DNA from: Lolium rigidum
Lineage: Eukaryota; Streptophyta; Magnoliopsida; Poales; Poaceae
Length of the DNA: 64,000 bases
Assembly (NCBI RefSeq): GCF_022539505.1
Contig: NC_061508.1
Span: forward strand, 346,159,484-346,223,483
Reading direction: 5' to 3'
A model generated the notes under the pieces. The model saw only the letters and a list, made by a program, of their open reading frames with translations. It ran no database searches and was not told the origin of the DNA. A program made the translations under genes and the position numbers. Position 1 is the first letter of the stretch. Each line of letters opens with the position of its first letter. Shown piece after piece: positions 1-11,608 of the stretch.

Positions 1-480
1 TACGAAACAAACGGGGCGAGAGATTTACCCGGGTTCGGGACCCTCGATGAGGTAAAACCCTTACTTCATGCTTGTCCGATCTTGATTATCGAATATGCTG
101 GGTTACAATGGGGTAGTCGATATGCTGTTGTTGGTCGACTCGCCGAGAGGCAAGGATTTTAGGTTTGTAGATCTAACTTGCGGTGGTTCTACGTGTTGAA
201 GTTGTGTCTCGACAGGCTCCCTCCTGGCCCTTATATAGCAGGCCAGGTCCCGAGAGTCATGCCCGAACTCGACTAGGTTATAACAAGATCTATTCTAGTC
301 TTTTCGTTTACGGTGTCTTATTGCCTTGTTCATCAAAAATAATCCATCTTCTGGTAGGTATTTTTTCTGGAACCGACGTACGGGTCCATCTTGGCTGTTT
401 ATCAGAATCGATATGTGCGAATTTTGACGGAATCGCTGAAATCCTCACAGTACGGTTTTGAGACGTTATAAAAGGCTTGC
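1..480 (-). mobile_element. Probable LTR fragment of a retrotransposon
   Basis: The stretch has the composition of a Triticeae LTR. On the minus strand a TATA-like TATATAA lies near 231-238, inside a GC-rich context. No second LTR is inside the window, so neither the borders nor the family can be fixed. No coding sequence is supported. Confidence 0.35.
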
Positions 481-564
481 TTTTTTACTCATACAGTTCA
501 GCCATATGTGATTGTTCGATTGATAATGGTGGTGTTTTGTTGATACGTTAAATATGAGATTGTT

Positions 565-591
565 GCCTAATATAAAAAGAAATGGAGGGAG
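565..591. repeat. Single Stowaway-type terminus
   Basis: The sequence reads towards a terminal GGAGGGAG followed by TA, the usual end of a Stowaway MITE. The partner end is not recognisable upstream, so this is a truncated copy. Confidence 0.35.
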
Positions 592-2150
592 TAGTTAAAA
601 TTAATTATCAAATTTCCGCTCATGTCATCAACGACCAAAATATTTCTAACGGTGGGAGCTACGCAAGCATTGACGTGACCCTCTTCCTGATCATACCTGT
701 CGTGAGAGGTGTCGCAGCAAGCATGGCTTTTGGCATTTCTCGTATGTATGCAATAAAATACATCTTGCAAGGTGTATTAAACCACACGCACGTTCTATGA
801 CGATCGGGGCGTGCTTCGGTGTCCCCCTCCAACCAAACTTGAAAGGGGTAAACGTGCGTTTGGTTCGTGACCAGAAAATATGGATAATCCCATCCCAAAA
901 ACTGAATATTTCCGAGAAAGGCTGGACTGTATGATCCGTGAATTTCATGACTAATCTCACTAGGCACCTGGCCGTCGACGTGACTCCGACACCTGCCACC
1001 ATCGTATGTCTGGCTCCCCAGCTCGGCGGCGGCCACCATGTCGCGGCGAGCGGTGGGCTTGCTTTTCCACGTGGCTCCCGGCTCGGCATCGGCGGCTTCC
1101 AGGGCGCGGTGAGCGGCGGGCTTGATTTTCAACGTGGCTCCCTAGCTCGGCGGCGGCGGCCTCCATGGCATGGCGAGCAGCGAGCTTGCTACGTCTGCGC
1201 CACACCCAGTCGACAGAAACAGCCTCGCTAAATACGTGCGGGCAGTGACCTTGCTAGGCATGGGTAGGCGGCCGCCCTGCTAGGTCCGGCCTCTGCCACG
1301 AAGGGAAAAGGACTCGTTAATTACATATTAATCGGTGTGTTAATGGCATATTTATCCTTTTCTATTAATCGTTTATTAAACATATTTTATCCCATCTCAT
1401 CCCGTACATATTTGCCCATGAACCAAACACACACGTTAAGTCAACCCACGAAGGGGTATCAGCAGATTCTAACCGTCTAAATAGAACAAAGTTTAGAGAG
1501 GGAGGACACCGGAGCAATAGCCATGACGATCGTTGCCACACTATTTTCTCTGGATAACATTCAAGGTGGACAACGACCGTTGGTCGGACGTCCGGAGGCC
1601 AGAGCTACAGATCATCCCACCGGGTCCAATTCCGGTTTAAAGTCGAAAATGGTGACGACTGATGGGGTGGCCACATCTCCTCTTTGCGATTCTTTTTAAG
1701 AAAGGAAAACCCTCTCTGTGTAAGCTCTGATCTTGTACTTAACAAAAAAATCCCAACTTGACTTGGATTGGCCGTTCCACGCCCCAGCGGTGGCACCCCT
1801 AGCTTGGAATGCTGATCCAACTATCCAATTGGCTGGATCCTACCTACGTACGTACGCACAAGGTGCTGACATGAAGTTAGTCCGGACATCCCTGTCACTT
1901 TCACAAATCCGTCCTGATGGCTGACATGCATAAATCAATTGTCGGAGGCGGTGGGCTAACAGTGCCACGGACGATCGAACGGCCGGGTTTCGGCAGTGCA
2001 GCATCGAACGGACCGGGCACGTTTGCGGCCATCTTCCACCTTTGACCACAAACAACTGATGATAGTGATTCTCGTGATACTTTATCTCTAACCGGCCGGA
2101 AGCCGTCTACAAAAATGCCTTGATATCTACACCACATGTATAGATTGGGG
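592..2150. other. Intergenic, no gene seen
   Basis: Unique-looking intergenic sequence. A GC-rich patch at 960-1200 repeats short GGCGGCGG/CTCGGC phrases and throws overlapping ORFs on both strands, none with protein-like features. The last few hundred bases are the likely promoter and 5' leader of the membrane-protein gene that starts at 2296. I cannot place a TATA box with confidence. Confidence 0.4.
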
Positions 2151-2295
2151 CATGCATTGCGCTGAGGTGGCTGGCATGCTTCTTCTCTCTTTTCCCTCTT
2201 TCTCCCAGAAGAATCGTCTTATAACATTCGCACAAAAATGGCGGGCGGCGGAGCTGGAGCTGGAGGTGGAGCTAGAGCTTCTGCCTATACAAGTC

Positions 2296-5200
2296 ATGAA
2301 CTTCATCGTCGACATCTTCACCATCGCTCTTCGCATCACGCAGATGTAAGTATGAATGCGAGATCAATATCGAGAAAAAATATTCCACAAGCTTCTTTTT
2401 TTGCCCACTTGATAATTGTTAGCAAGTTTCATACGGGCACCTATATACTTAGAGAAGGTTGGTTCATGCAAAAAAAAAAACATTAACAAGCTTATTTCAG
2501 GTTCATTGGTTCAGCCTACGAGTCGGGCGAGTTGGTCTTCCAGGATTTCTCATTGATAGGTAGATCGGTCACCTGCTTGAAGCAGTTCGTCACTGCCTAC
2601 CATGCTACCCATACCGAGAGGTACGAGATGTTCGGGTACGTGTGCTTGCTGGGGATCTGCCTTCACTGGCATGCCATCACAAATCATCTCGACAGGAACT
2701 ACAAAGCTTGGGCACGTACCAGGGTAAGATTCACTTACTGGTTGATATTCATTCAAGTTCACGATCCACTAGCTGACTAGCATTTACGGGTATCTGTTTG
2801 ATACGCTGCTAACCCATTTTGTTTGGAGTTTTACTTACTATGATCTGGTGCTTTTTGTGCACTCCAAAAAGGAGATCTGCATACGCGTTACTCCTAATTC
2901 CAAAACAGAGAGCATGGGCATTGTAGACTTTTCCTCTCGTTATACTACTATAGTTTTGTGGGTGTACTGACGTTGGGCATGGGCGAATGGCGCCTGTACG
3001 TGCTGGTAGTCCGTACATGTAACGGCTTATGTTTAATGAAACAATGTTGACTTTGTAGAAACACGACTCGACAGTACAAACTCACCACCCTCCTTTTTGC
3101 TCCCGGCCATCTATCTTGCCGGCGAAGTTGCGTCCGGCGTGACCATCCAGATCCAGGCCAATGCTTCTCGCTGACTCCTGGTTTTCTCGTTCCCAGTCCG
3201 GCAGTGCACGAGCACGAGTAAAGCAAGGCAGCACAACGTAGTACACACCATCAGCACGTTTGCATGCACCGATCTAGATCGAGAAGTCCCCACAACGGTG
3301 TCGGATAGTTGGATTCGAATTAGTTTAGCAGAAGTTGGGTCGCAGCGGCGGAAGGAAACTGCTCGGCGTCCCCGGGGATCTGATTTCCCAGCCCCCGGGT
3401 TGCCAGCCGTTGCATCTGCCATCTTGAATGGCCAGATCTGCTTTTACTGAATGTAGCAAAAAAAACACTTCCCGGCAGCAAAAAAAAAACCCGTTGTAGC
3501 AAAAACGGTTCAGTCACGAAAACCAAATAAAAATGCTGAGCTCGCCGGAGACCTTGCCGGACACCTCGCCGGAGAGCTCGTAGCAAAAAAATTATGCTAT
3601 TGTAGCATAAAAATGCTAATGTAGCAAAACCCAAATATCATCGGAAATAAAATTGATGAAGATCTCGCCGGAGACCCTCGCCGGAGATATAGTAGCAAAA
3701 AAATGCTATTGTAGCAAAAATAAAAATTGGAGCAAAACCGCATAAAAATTGTAATTGGAGCAAAACCGGAGACTTCGCCGGAGTAATTGGAGCAAAACTG
3801 CCTAAAAATTGTAGCAAAAAATTTATTCCTAGGGTACAAAATTGCGAGTAGCAATGCCATGTGCCGCCGGTGGTAGAAACGCCTGATGCCCCAGGAAGCA
3901 CGGCTTGAGGACGACCAGAAGCCTTCCGCCGGCTCCTCCACGTTCTCCTCTAGCCATGGCGCCACCCATCCTCGGCCTCGACCGGAAGCTAGAGGTTGTT
4001 CCCGTGGGGATATAGATGAGATCCAGTGTCATAGACCGATACCACCAATAGCAACCCTCAACGCCTAAATGGTAGCAAAAGCATGCCTCCGCCGGTAAGC
4101 AACGTCGGAGGCCTAAGTTAGCAAAACCAACTCCTGCCGGTAGCATGGGGTAGTTTCCAAGGGGATGGAGATGAGCCTCCGCCGCAGCCTCCAGTGGTGG
4201 CGGGCGCCGAGTGAGCTAGGGCTCCGGGACTCCGTCGTGGCCACCTTGTCCGGCCACACACCAGACGGACGATGGGGAAGTTAGGGTTTCGGGGAGCCAT
4301 GGACTCCATCTCCAGCGCAGAGGGGCACCCTCCCGCTGGCAGGCTGCGTGGGGGGAGCGGGGGGATTCGGCGGAGCGGGACGAGCGCGACCTCCAGTGAC
4401 CGCGGACGCCGCGGGAGCTTGCATGCGGACGCCGGGGGAGCTCGTAGGCGGATGCCGCGGCCTCCAGTGACGGAGGCGGAGCTTGTAGGCGGACGTCAAG
4501 GCCTCCAGTGATGGCGGACGTCGGGGGAGCTCGATGGCGGATGCCGCGGCCTCCAGTTCGGCGAACGTCGGGGAGCTTGTAGGGTGGAGGCGGAGCAGAG
4601 GGGACCTCCCGCTTGCGTGCTGCGTCTGGAGGAAAGAAGACGGGGCCAGAAGAGATAAGGTGGGCTTTCGCTCTGCTTTTCTGTGATGTGCGGGCCCACA
4701 AAGGACGCGTGTAAGTTTTGGAGTCCACATATCACAAGATCGAACGGCGTACGACCCGGAGGTTGCGAGCGACGCAGCCTTCGGGGGAACGGGATCATTT
4801 TCCGCGGCGGAATTTGACAGGAAAGTTTTGGTGGGCCAAAAGTATTTTTTGATGAGAAAACAAGAAAACGTTGTGAGTTTCAACGGCGCAAACACATGCC
4901 CAACTGAAAAAGAAAGGTAACGATACAACTCCATAAGAGAGTGAAGCTCAACTAGGCGTCGTGACCAAGAATGAAGCTCAACTATAGAACGGGTGTTGCA
5001 AAACGACAAGAATCCGAAAACAGAGTGAGTGGAACGGTGTAAGAACACGCTCAATAACCATCTTATCCTGAATCGTTCATAAGATCCAGGTCATCGCGGC
5101 CAACAATATTTATAAGAGGCACCCCCTCCTACCCGTATAGTTCGCCCTAACTTTTTAGGAACTCGCCAAAGTCGTCAACGCCTCGAGCCTCAGAAACAAA

Positions 5201-8200
5201 GCTCCAAAGGAAACGAGCTCTAAGGGCATGTGCAACGGAGGCGCTAATGGCAGGCGCTAGGATAGAAATCCTGGCCGTTTTGGCTAAATCCCATCCGATC
5301 CTAGGAATATGGTTGGCATCGACGCAAAAGCAGGCACCGGCGCTCCATCTGATTTTTATCTCCCGTCCCAGTTTGACCGGAGGCCGGCGCTTATCCAGGG
5401 CGCTAAAACAGGAGCCAACAATGCATTCTCTAAACTAACACAACACCTATCTCGTACAGGCTCTTGTTTCTACGCGTTGGAGAGAGAGGGCGCTAGCATA
5501 GCTTGCCGATCTTGTTTAAATCCTGTAGCGCCTATAGATTTCTACCAGCGTTGGAGACGAAGACTCTTAGCTGATAATGTAATTTCGTGTTATTATTTTT
5601 GTTCGCTCAAGCTCCTGGCTAAGCGCTCAGGGTTGTACATGCCCTAAAGGGAATTGAGCTGTTCAACAAATGGTTCTGAACTTTTCGTTGTCTGTGCAAG
5701 GTTTCATGGTGTGCCAAACGTACTTGGTTTTAACCATATTACTGTTGATATATGCATCTTCGCATAATTTTGCTTGCAAGGTGTTGTTTTGATAAGTGTC
5801 GACGGCCACCAGCCATTGGCAACAGCTAGAGATGTAGTCGGCGCATCACCATCGGCCCAATCGATTCTCGGCCCAGCCCAATTGGCCGTCGGCATAGAAC
5901 CCAGGCCGATGGCTCGATCGAGCCATCGGCCAGCTGCTGGTGGGCCCGTCGAAGGCCTAAAGGTCGTTAGCCTAGGGAAATTACCATCGGCACAATCGTA
6001 TCCACGTATCGCCACAGCAGGGACTGTGCCAACTGCATGACCATCGGCATACAAGTCTCAAAAAAGTTGTCGCGTCTAAGTCTGTGCCGACGGTTGCCAG
6101 TTGGCACATGACTTTCTATGCCGACAGCCACCTACCAGAACTAGGTCATGTGCCGACGGCCTTGATAAAAAACCGTCAGCACGGATTTGGTCGGTGTGCC
6201 CTTGTGGCCTTTCATGTAGTGATAGGGTAGGTAATCTGACACGAAGTTGTCTTTCTTATTGGGTCCAAATTCACTAGGATACTGTCGGACTGTTGGTGGT
6301 CCCCAGGCGTCATGTCTGTCAAGTGATCAGGCAGACCGACCGATGTCTGGGCGGCTGGGTACTGATGGAGTCATGGAGGAGCGGCGGCGTGACTCGTAAG
6401 GCCTTAGAGCATCTGGACCATTTCCAGTCGCGTCCCTCAAACAGCGTCCGGATGCATGCATTTTAATAGAGGGGACCACCCCATGTGAGAAAAGTAGGTG
6501 AGAGAAAGTGTGGGGAAAGAGACTAGCATGTGGGGACTAGGGGCTGCATGCATGCGTCCGGACGTTGTTTTTGTGTCCGGCGTCCCCGGTAGAGACTCTA
6601 TGCATAGAGTCTCTACCGGGGACGCCGGACACAAAATGAGGCGCTAATTAGCTTTGGGGGACGCGACTGGAACGCGTTTTTCTCCATTTCTTGTTCGCCG
6701 TCCCCCAAACGTCATTTGGGGGACGCGACTGGAGATGCTCTTAGGGCATCCAGCGGAGCGACTTGCGTCGCTGAGCTACCGTTTTCGTCCACCGTGACCG
6801 GAAATACGTCTGGCACCACCTCCAGCGGGGCGACGCAAAGTGATCGGGCAGTCCGCGGAGACGCAAACCTGGTCCAAATATGCGTCTGGGATACGTCTCC
6901 GCGGACGCTCCGCGGATGTGGAAAGTGTCCGCTCGCGTCTGGCGGACGTTTTGTCTGGCCCACCAGGCAGTGATGCAGTGTCGATGTGTCTTCTCCGCCG
7001 CATACTGGCGCCGAGGCGTCGTTTCGGTAGTCTGCAGTCGCGTAAATGGCGATGTCTCGCGTGGCGCGCAGCCGTCGCCTACCTCTGCGCACGTAGTAAT
7101 GGCGATGCCACGCGTGGCGCGGCCGTCGCCCTGCCTCCGACCTATATAAACAGGGGCGCGAGCATCTCATCTCATCTCCTCCCCACTAATCCCTAGCCGC
7201 CGCTTCCGCTCAGCCTCCACCAGATCCACCGTGAGCAGCGCGGACGCGGCCAGGCTGCTTCCGCTCAGCCTCCACCTTCACCTCCCACTCCACCTCCCCC
7301 GGCCTCCTCGAGCTCCAAGGAGCTCGACTCCAACGACAGCACGGGCGACCTCCTCGACCCGGTCAGGGACGCCAAGGACTTGGCACTCGCGGCGCAGGAA
7401 GCAGAGGAGGAGCTGGCGGGCCATGCGGCATTGGACGCCGAGCTGGAGCAGCGCAGGCTGGCCGCCGCCGCGGCCGCAGAGGACTCCGACTCCGAGATAT
7501 CTTGGTCTTCCGATGACCCTGATGCGCCTACGCCGGAGGAGAGGGCGGCGGAGCAGAGGGCTATTGTCGAGTCGTTCGAGACGCTCAAGGACGATGCCGC
7601 GAGCGCGAGGCTGGAGCAGTGCCTGCAATAGGACGCGGCGGCGCACTGAGCCATAGCAGCTGCATGGGAGGCGGCGGAGAAGCAGGCGATGGAGCGACGC
7701 AACGACGGTGCCAGCCCGTCCGGAAGCGTGAAGTAGTCTAGTCTTCTAGATCTACATTGTATAGTTTTTATGCATTAAAATGTATTAATTTCTATATTTT
7801 TAAATGTGTTGCAAATCTAAAAATGGGTAGCCCCGGTGGACGCATACCCAGACGCAAACGGACACGCAGACAAAATATGTCCGTGGGGGCGACGCAAACG
7901 GACACTCGCGACCACTTTTGGGCGTCTGAAATGCGTCGCGCCGCTGGAGATGCCCTTAGTGACTCGTGAGAATTGAAGTCTAGGCTTGAGGTGACGACGG
8001 CTAAGAGCATCTTCCGTCCTCCAAACCGTCTTCAAATGGCGCCGGATAGAGCGTTTGAGGTCGTGCTTCGTTCGTGCCGCGTTTGGGGGACATCGCTCCC
8101 CAGCCGCGTCCCCCAAACGCCGCCCCCAAACATCAAAAATAATTTTAATAGATAGAAGAAAACTCTTTAATCGGTGCGAGTGCGACATAAACAAATTACA

Positions 8201-10373
8201 TATAAAACTTTGAAAAACATAATCAAATTACATATAAATTATTTTAAACTACTACTTCTTCTTCTTTGATGATGGCCCCGCCTCGTCGTCGTCATCACGG
8301 TGGCGCTTCCTGCTCGTCACCTCTTCCGAAGAGGCGGTGTCGGCCGACGCGTCGGAGGAACTTGTGTCCTCCTCTTCGTCGCCGGTGATCGTCGGCTACG
8401 GCTACGCCTTGGCCTTGGCCTTCGCTTTCACGCCCGCATCCGCCTTCGCACGGGCCGTCGCCGCCGCCTCCTCCTCTGACCCTTCCTCCTTCGCGTCCTC
8501 CTCCACGGCCTGCCATTCCTCCGCGCTGTCAAGTGGTGGCGGGGAATCGTCGCCGCTGTTGGGCGTCCCGGCTCTGTCCCACCAATGGCTTCATCCTAGA
8601 GGCTTGCCCTCGCTGGAGGTGTCGGATGGAAGCTCAGAGATGTAGCTCATCGTCGTGAGGAGAAGTTTGGACGAATGGCGGCCGGTTGAAGATCCGAAAG
8701 CGCCTACGTAAGGGTCTTATTGAGCGCGGATGAACGGCGACGCAGAAGTCAAAGAGAGCTGCGGTTGCTCTTCCGAGGAGTCCACGCTCCATTCCGGCGG
8801 TTGGCGCGTCGGTCGACGCGGTTGCCAATGTGACGGTTCCGCTTCCCGGCAACTGCATCGTCGCTACGTAGGCGGCGGTTGAGCGTCCGAACCGCTAACG
8901 CGTTGGGTCCACGCCTCCTCGCCTCTCATTTCGTTGTGTCCGGCGTGCCCGGATCGTCCCCTGTAGCGGGGACGGGTTCGGGACGCCGGACACCGTATTG
9001 GGCGTCGCCGGACAAAAATGCCTTTAGGATGCACGGCTGGGAACGGTTTTTTTTGTTCATCGCCCTAAATCGCTTTGGGAGACGATTTGGAGGACGCGAC
9101 TGGAGATGCTCTAATGTGCTTAACTTGCCCGCGTAGAGCGAGATCCGTTTTTTCCCCCTGTTTTCCATTTGCTTTTCTCTACTTTTGCAGTCTTAGATGT
9201 GCTGGAAATTGTCTGTAATTGGTATGTGGACTTCGACTGATTGACCTTGGCTTACGTTCTGCGACCAATATCACCAATAAAAAGAAAATAACTTTCCGTT
9301 CCCAATGCATTAGCAGCAGAGGTCGGAATTGGATGCATCCCCAATGTCTGAAAATAACTTGCCAGCCGATACCAACTTCAGTTGCACTTCTGTAACAATT
9401 TTGCAGATTTTCGGCATGTCAGTCTTAGTGGTGGCTGGAGTTTTCTTGCTCTGCCTTGGGATGACAATCCCAAAGAATCATGCTTGGGTTTGGCACAATA
9501 CTGTGGTTCACTCCATCAACATTTCATTAATCTGTCTCGACGCCGGCCTATTCATACGTACCCAGGTATAAGATCAAAGCACAACATGTATATATAGTAC
9601 ATGATAACTGCTAGAGGTAGGAAGCACTAACCTCTTTTTACATTGTGGCATAGGTACAGGAGAATGGAGACGACAAACACTTGCTCCGTGATCTGCTCGT
9701 TGTATTGGTTGAAACACTCATCACCATATACCGATTTGTCGAATCTATGGGAAAGACACATAGCCCGTGGGATGCAGAGAAGATTCTTCATTTGGTAAGG
9801 TCCGTGACTGTTTCTTTCACTAGATCAAACGATTTAGTAATATCCTGTTCTATTTTTATAGGTGGGAGCCAGCTTGCCAGTGTTGATCGGAACTTCTCAG
9901 ATCGGCTGGATCGTGTACAAGGCACTCACCAAACCTAAGGTAATGGTCGGATGGCTCGGGAAGATCCATCAAGTTTATGCCAGGAAAAGAGAGCTGGCAG
10001 CTGGAGCTACCATTGGGGGCAATGGAGGCCGTGATGGTGGGAGCCAAGTTGCAAATGAAAGCATCGAGGTAGTTTTGGCGTCCCTGACTTTAAGGTTGTT
10101 CGATAGAGCTGAATAATGAATTGCAACCGTACTCTGTTCTCACAGGTGAGGAACGACCAACCCGTAAATATTGGAGCTTCCCAGGTCGGCTGGATCTCGT
10201 ACACCGCGGGCATCCAGTTTAAGTTTATCAAATGGTTCCGGAAGAACCTTGGGGTTTCCGCCGTGGAAGCCGAGCAGAGCGCCGGAGCTGCCATGGAGAA
10301 ATATGGAGGCGGGGACTCTGGGCAGCAGGTGCAAGAAGAAGAGCTCAAGGTCGTTGTGGCATCGCCGGCTTAG
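2296..10373 (+). CDS. Six-exon gene for a multi-pass membrane protein of unknown function (335 aa)
   Basis: Exons join in frame at GT..AG borders: 2296-2345, 2501-2723, 9407-9565, 9654-9794 (or from 9660, dropping two residues), 9862-10068 and 10146-10373. The product is 335 residues and I do not recognise its family. Hydrophobic stretches lie at about 60-76, 92-112 and 122-141, the clearest being SVLVVAGVFLLCLGM in exon 3, so it is probably membrane-embedded. Exons 5 and 6 encode related segments, seen in GTSQIGWIVY and GASQVGWISY, each followed by a Gly-rich stretch, so a C-terminal exon was duplicated. The second intron (2724-9406) is 6.7 kb and filled with transposons. The start at 2296 is the best in-frame choice. 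An in-frame upstream ATG at 2152 would add 48 residues, and the ATG with the strongest context, at 2238, is out of frame, so the true N-terminus is uncertain. Failing to splice the last intron would give a shorter ending that stops at 10116. Confidence 0.7.
3440..4160. repeat. Degenerate repeats of TGTAGCAAAA and CTCGCCGGAG
   Basis: Two short words, (T)GTAGCAAAAA and (T/C)CGCCGGAGA, alternate irregularly many times. This looks like the body of an old non-coding transposon, but I see no defined termini. ORFs here come from the repeated words. Confidence 0.5.
4380..4600. repeat. GC-rich degenerate tandem repeat
   Basis: Phrases such as GCCTCCAGTGA, GCGGACG(C/T)CG and GGGAGCT(C/T)G recur about every 40-60 bases. 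The long ORFs predicted here on either strand are products of this composition. Confidence 0.5.
5224..5644. mobile_element. PIF/Harbinger-type MITE, 421 bp
   Basis: Imperfect terminal inverted repeats begin GGGCATGTGCAAC at the left and, read in reverse, GGGCATGTACAAC at the right. The element is flanked on both sides by the 3-bp target duplication TAA (5221-5223 and 5645-5647). No coding capacity. Confidence 0.75.
5790..6221. mobile_element. Truncated CACTA transposon terminus
   Basis: Read from the right, the sequence begins CACTACATGAAAGGCC at 6221 and carries many short subterminal copies of TGCCGACGG or its complement, as CACTA ends do. No matching left CACTA terminus is visible, so it is a fragment. 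Confidence 0.6.
6407..6740. mobile_element. PIF/Harbinger MITE, 334 bp
   Basis: Termini are GAGCATCTGGACC and, in reverse, GAGCATCTCCAGTCGCG, flanked by TTA at 6404-6406 and 6741-6743. The element contains a long perfect palindrome. Its right-hand TTA is also the left-hand TTA of the next Harbinger element. Confidence 0.8.
6569..6636. repeat. Perfect 68-bp palindrome
   Basis: Two 34-base arms are exactly complementary around a central TGCA (axis between 6602 and 6603). The arm contains TGTCCGGCGTCCCCGG. Related but imperfect stem-loops occur near one end of the elements at 8005-9111 and 45245-46493. Confidence 0.9.
6744..7955 (+). mobile_element. PIF/Harbinger-type element, 1.2 kb, with a coding remnant
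   Basis: The termini GGGCATCCAGCGG and, in reverse, GGGCATCTCCAGCGG are flanked by TTA at 6741-6743 and 7956-7958. A TATA-like TATATAA lies at 7141-7147, upstream of a GC-rich coding remnant. No transposase is present, so the element is non-autonomous. Confidence 0.8.
7231..7735 (+). pseudogene. Coding remnant inside a Harbinger element
   Basis: An acidic, Ala/Glu-rich reading frame (about 7380-7631) includes EDSDSEISWSSDDPDA and AAEQRAIVESFETLK. The second motif is closely matched by AADQQRALIESFKSEKK on the minus strand of the element at 45245-46493, so it is a family-specific protein and not chance. A TAG at 7629-7631 interrupts it, and the following bases keep coding character up to about 7735. 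I do not know its function; a helper protein or captured host fragment are both possible. Confidence 0.5.
8005..9111 (-). mobile_element. PIF/Harbinger-type element, 1.1 kb
   Basis: The termini GAGCATCTTCCGTCC and, in reverse, GAGCATCTCCAGTCGCG are flanked by TAA at 8002-8004 and 9112-9114. A stem-loop with TGTCCGGCGT arms lies at about 8937-8995. It carries a minus-strand coding remnant and no transposase. Confidence 0.8.
8255..8640 (-). pseudogene. C-terminal remnant of a Harbinger-associated protein
   Basis: On the minus strand the frame reads through a Ser/Asp/Glu-rich segment with DTSSSDASADTASSEE and ends in a basic tail, GPSSKKKK, just before tandem TAG codons. An acidic stretch followed by a Lys tail looks like a nuclear-protein C-terminus, as in plant Harbinger accessory proteins. 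The upstream part is degraded. Confidence 0.4.
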
Positions 10374-11390
10374 CATCTCCGGTGTATGGATATGGATGGA
10401 TGGCCACACCCATTTCGCATGGTTATCTTACGGATTGTGTTGCGATAGTTAATTGAATTCAGGATAAATGCCATTACACATGAAGCCCTGCATCTGGCGG
10501 GGAACTCCATCTGCTGGGAATATTTAGTTTCAGCAATAATTATAGTGATATATCCTTTGATCTGGATCCCTAAGCTTCTATGTTGCTCTGGAACTTGTAT
10601 ATAGAGATGCACCATGAAAATTTTAATATTTTGCGTGCTACGGTGAGTTTATACGAACGCTGGAGACGGGATATGGGAAGGGAAGAGCTTCACAGAGAGC
10701 TCCAGTGAGTGCAGGCACCGAGAGCTCCCGCCTCCACTCCCTCGTGGGCCGGTAGAATAATGTGCAAAACAAAAAAATAAATCAATTTTGAAAATTTTAG
10801 ATTTTTTAGCAAAAAAGTTATTTACATTTGAATAATGCGCAAAACAAAAAAATTGTTCAGCACGTAAAAAAATGTTAAATTTTCTAAAATTCAAATTTTA
10901 AGACTTGTTAAATTTGAAAATTGTTCGAACTGAAAAATCTCCAAAAATATTTTTTATACTAAAATAAATCCAATATTTTTTAAATGTTAAAAAAGTCAAT
11001 CCGAAAAGAAGAAATAGAAAAGAAAAAATAGGAAAACAAAAAATAAAACAAAACAAGAAAAACCAACTCAACCGAAGAAATAGAAAAAACGAAAAAACTC
11101 GCCCAGAACATTTTAGTATGTTACCAAAACCGAAAGCAACTGACGCTAATGGGTCGTGGCCCATATCATCCCATTAGCGGCCGGGGCGTATTCCCTTCCG
11201 CTAACGGGCGATAAATATGGTTTACCAGCTTCACCCAGCGAGCGACGTGGAAGCAAATCAGGGGAAGACCAAACCCACCAAGAATTCAATCTCATGGGCT
11301 TTATATTGTGGACTAGTTGGCCCATAAGATCTTTGTGGCTAAGTAGAACCAGCTAACATGGTCAATACAATATGAAAGAACAAGGTCTTC
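10374..11390. other. 3' flank and AT-rich intergenic DNA
   Basis: The first few hundred bases are the likely 3' UTR of the membrane-protein gene. 10740-11100 is AT-rich and holds two copies of a TGTGCAAAACAAAAAAAT-like phrase, suggesting an old repeat. No gene seen. Confidence 0.4.
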
Positions 11391-11608
11391 TGTAGTGTAT
11401 TGTGTGTTTGATGACAACACTAGAATATAACATTACCGTGTGTAGTCGTGGATATGTTTGTAGGTACATTGTGTACTCATGTCTCACTCGAGTTTCGGAA
11501 GACCAAGATCATAGCTAGCTTAGTCTGAATAGGTTTTCTATTACTTGTGTGTGTCATGTTGCAACAGCTGTTAAGGATTCGAGATTCTGAGGAGATCATG
11601 TGGTCTCC

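Larger units (their letters stand above)
2724..9406 (+). other. Transposon-filled second intron of the membrane-protein gene
   Basis: The donor is AGG/GTAAGA at 2724 and the acceptor TTTTGCAG ends at 9406. Four Harbinger elements and a CACTA terminus with matching target-site signals sit inside, in addition to older repeat-like sequence from 3440 to 4600. 2725-3439 shows nothing recognisable. Confidence 0.7.

Noticed and set aside
4281..5054. 257-residue minus-strand ORF
   Set aside because: It covers a degenerate GC-rich tandem repeat. The protein is Ser/Pro/Ala-rich with no domain, and overlapping ORFs of equal length exist in other frames.
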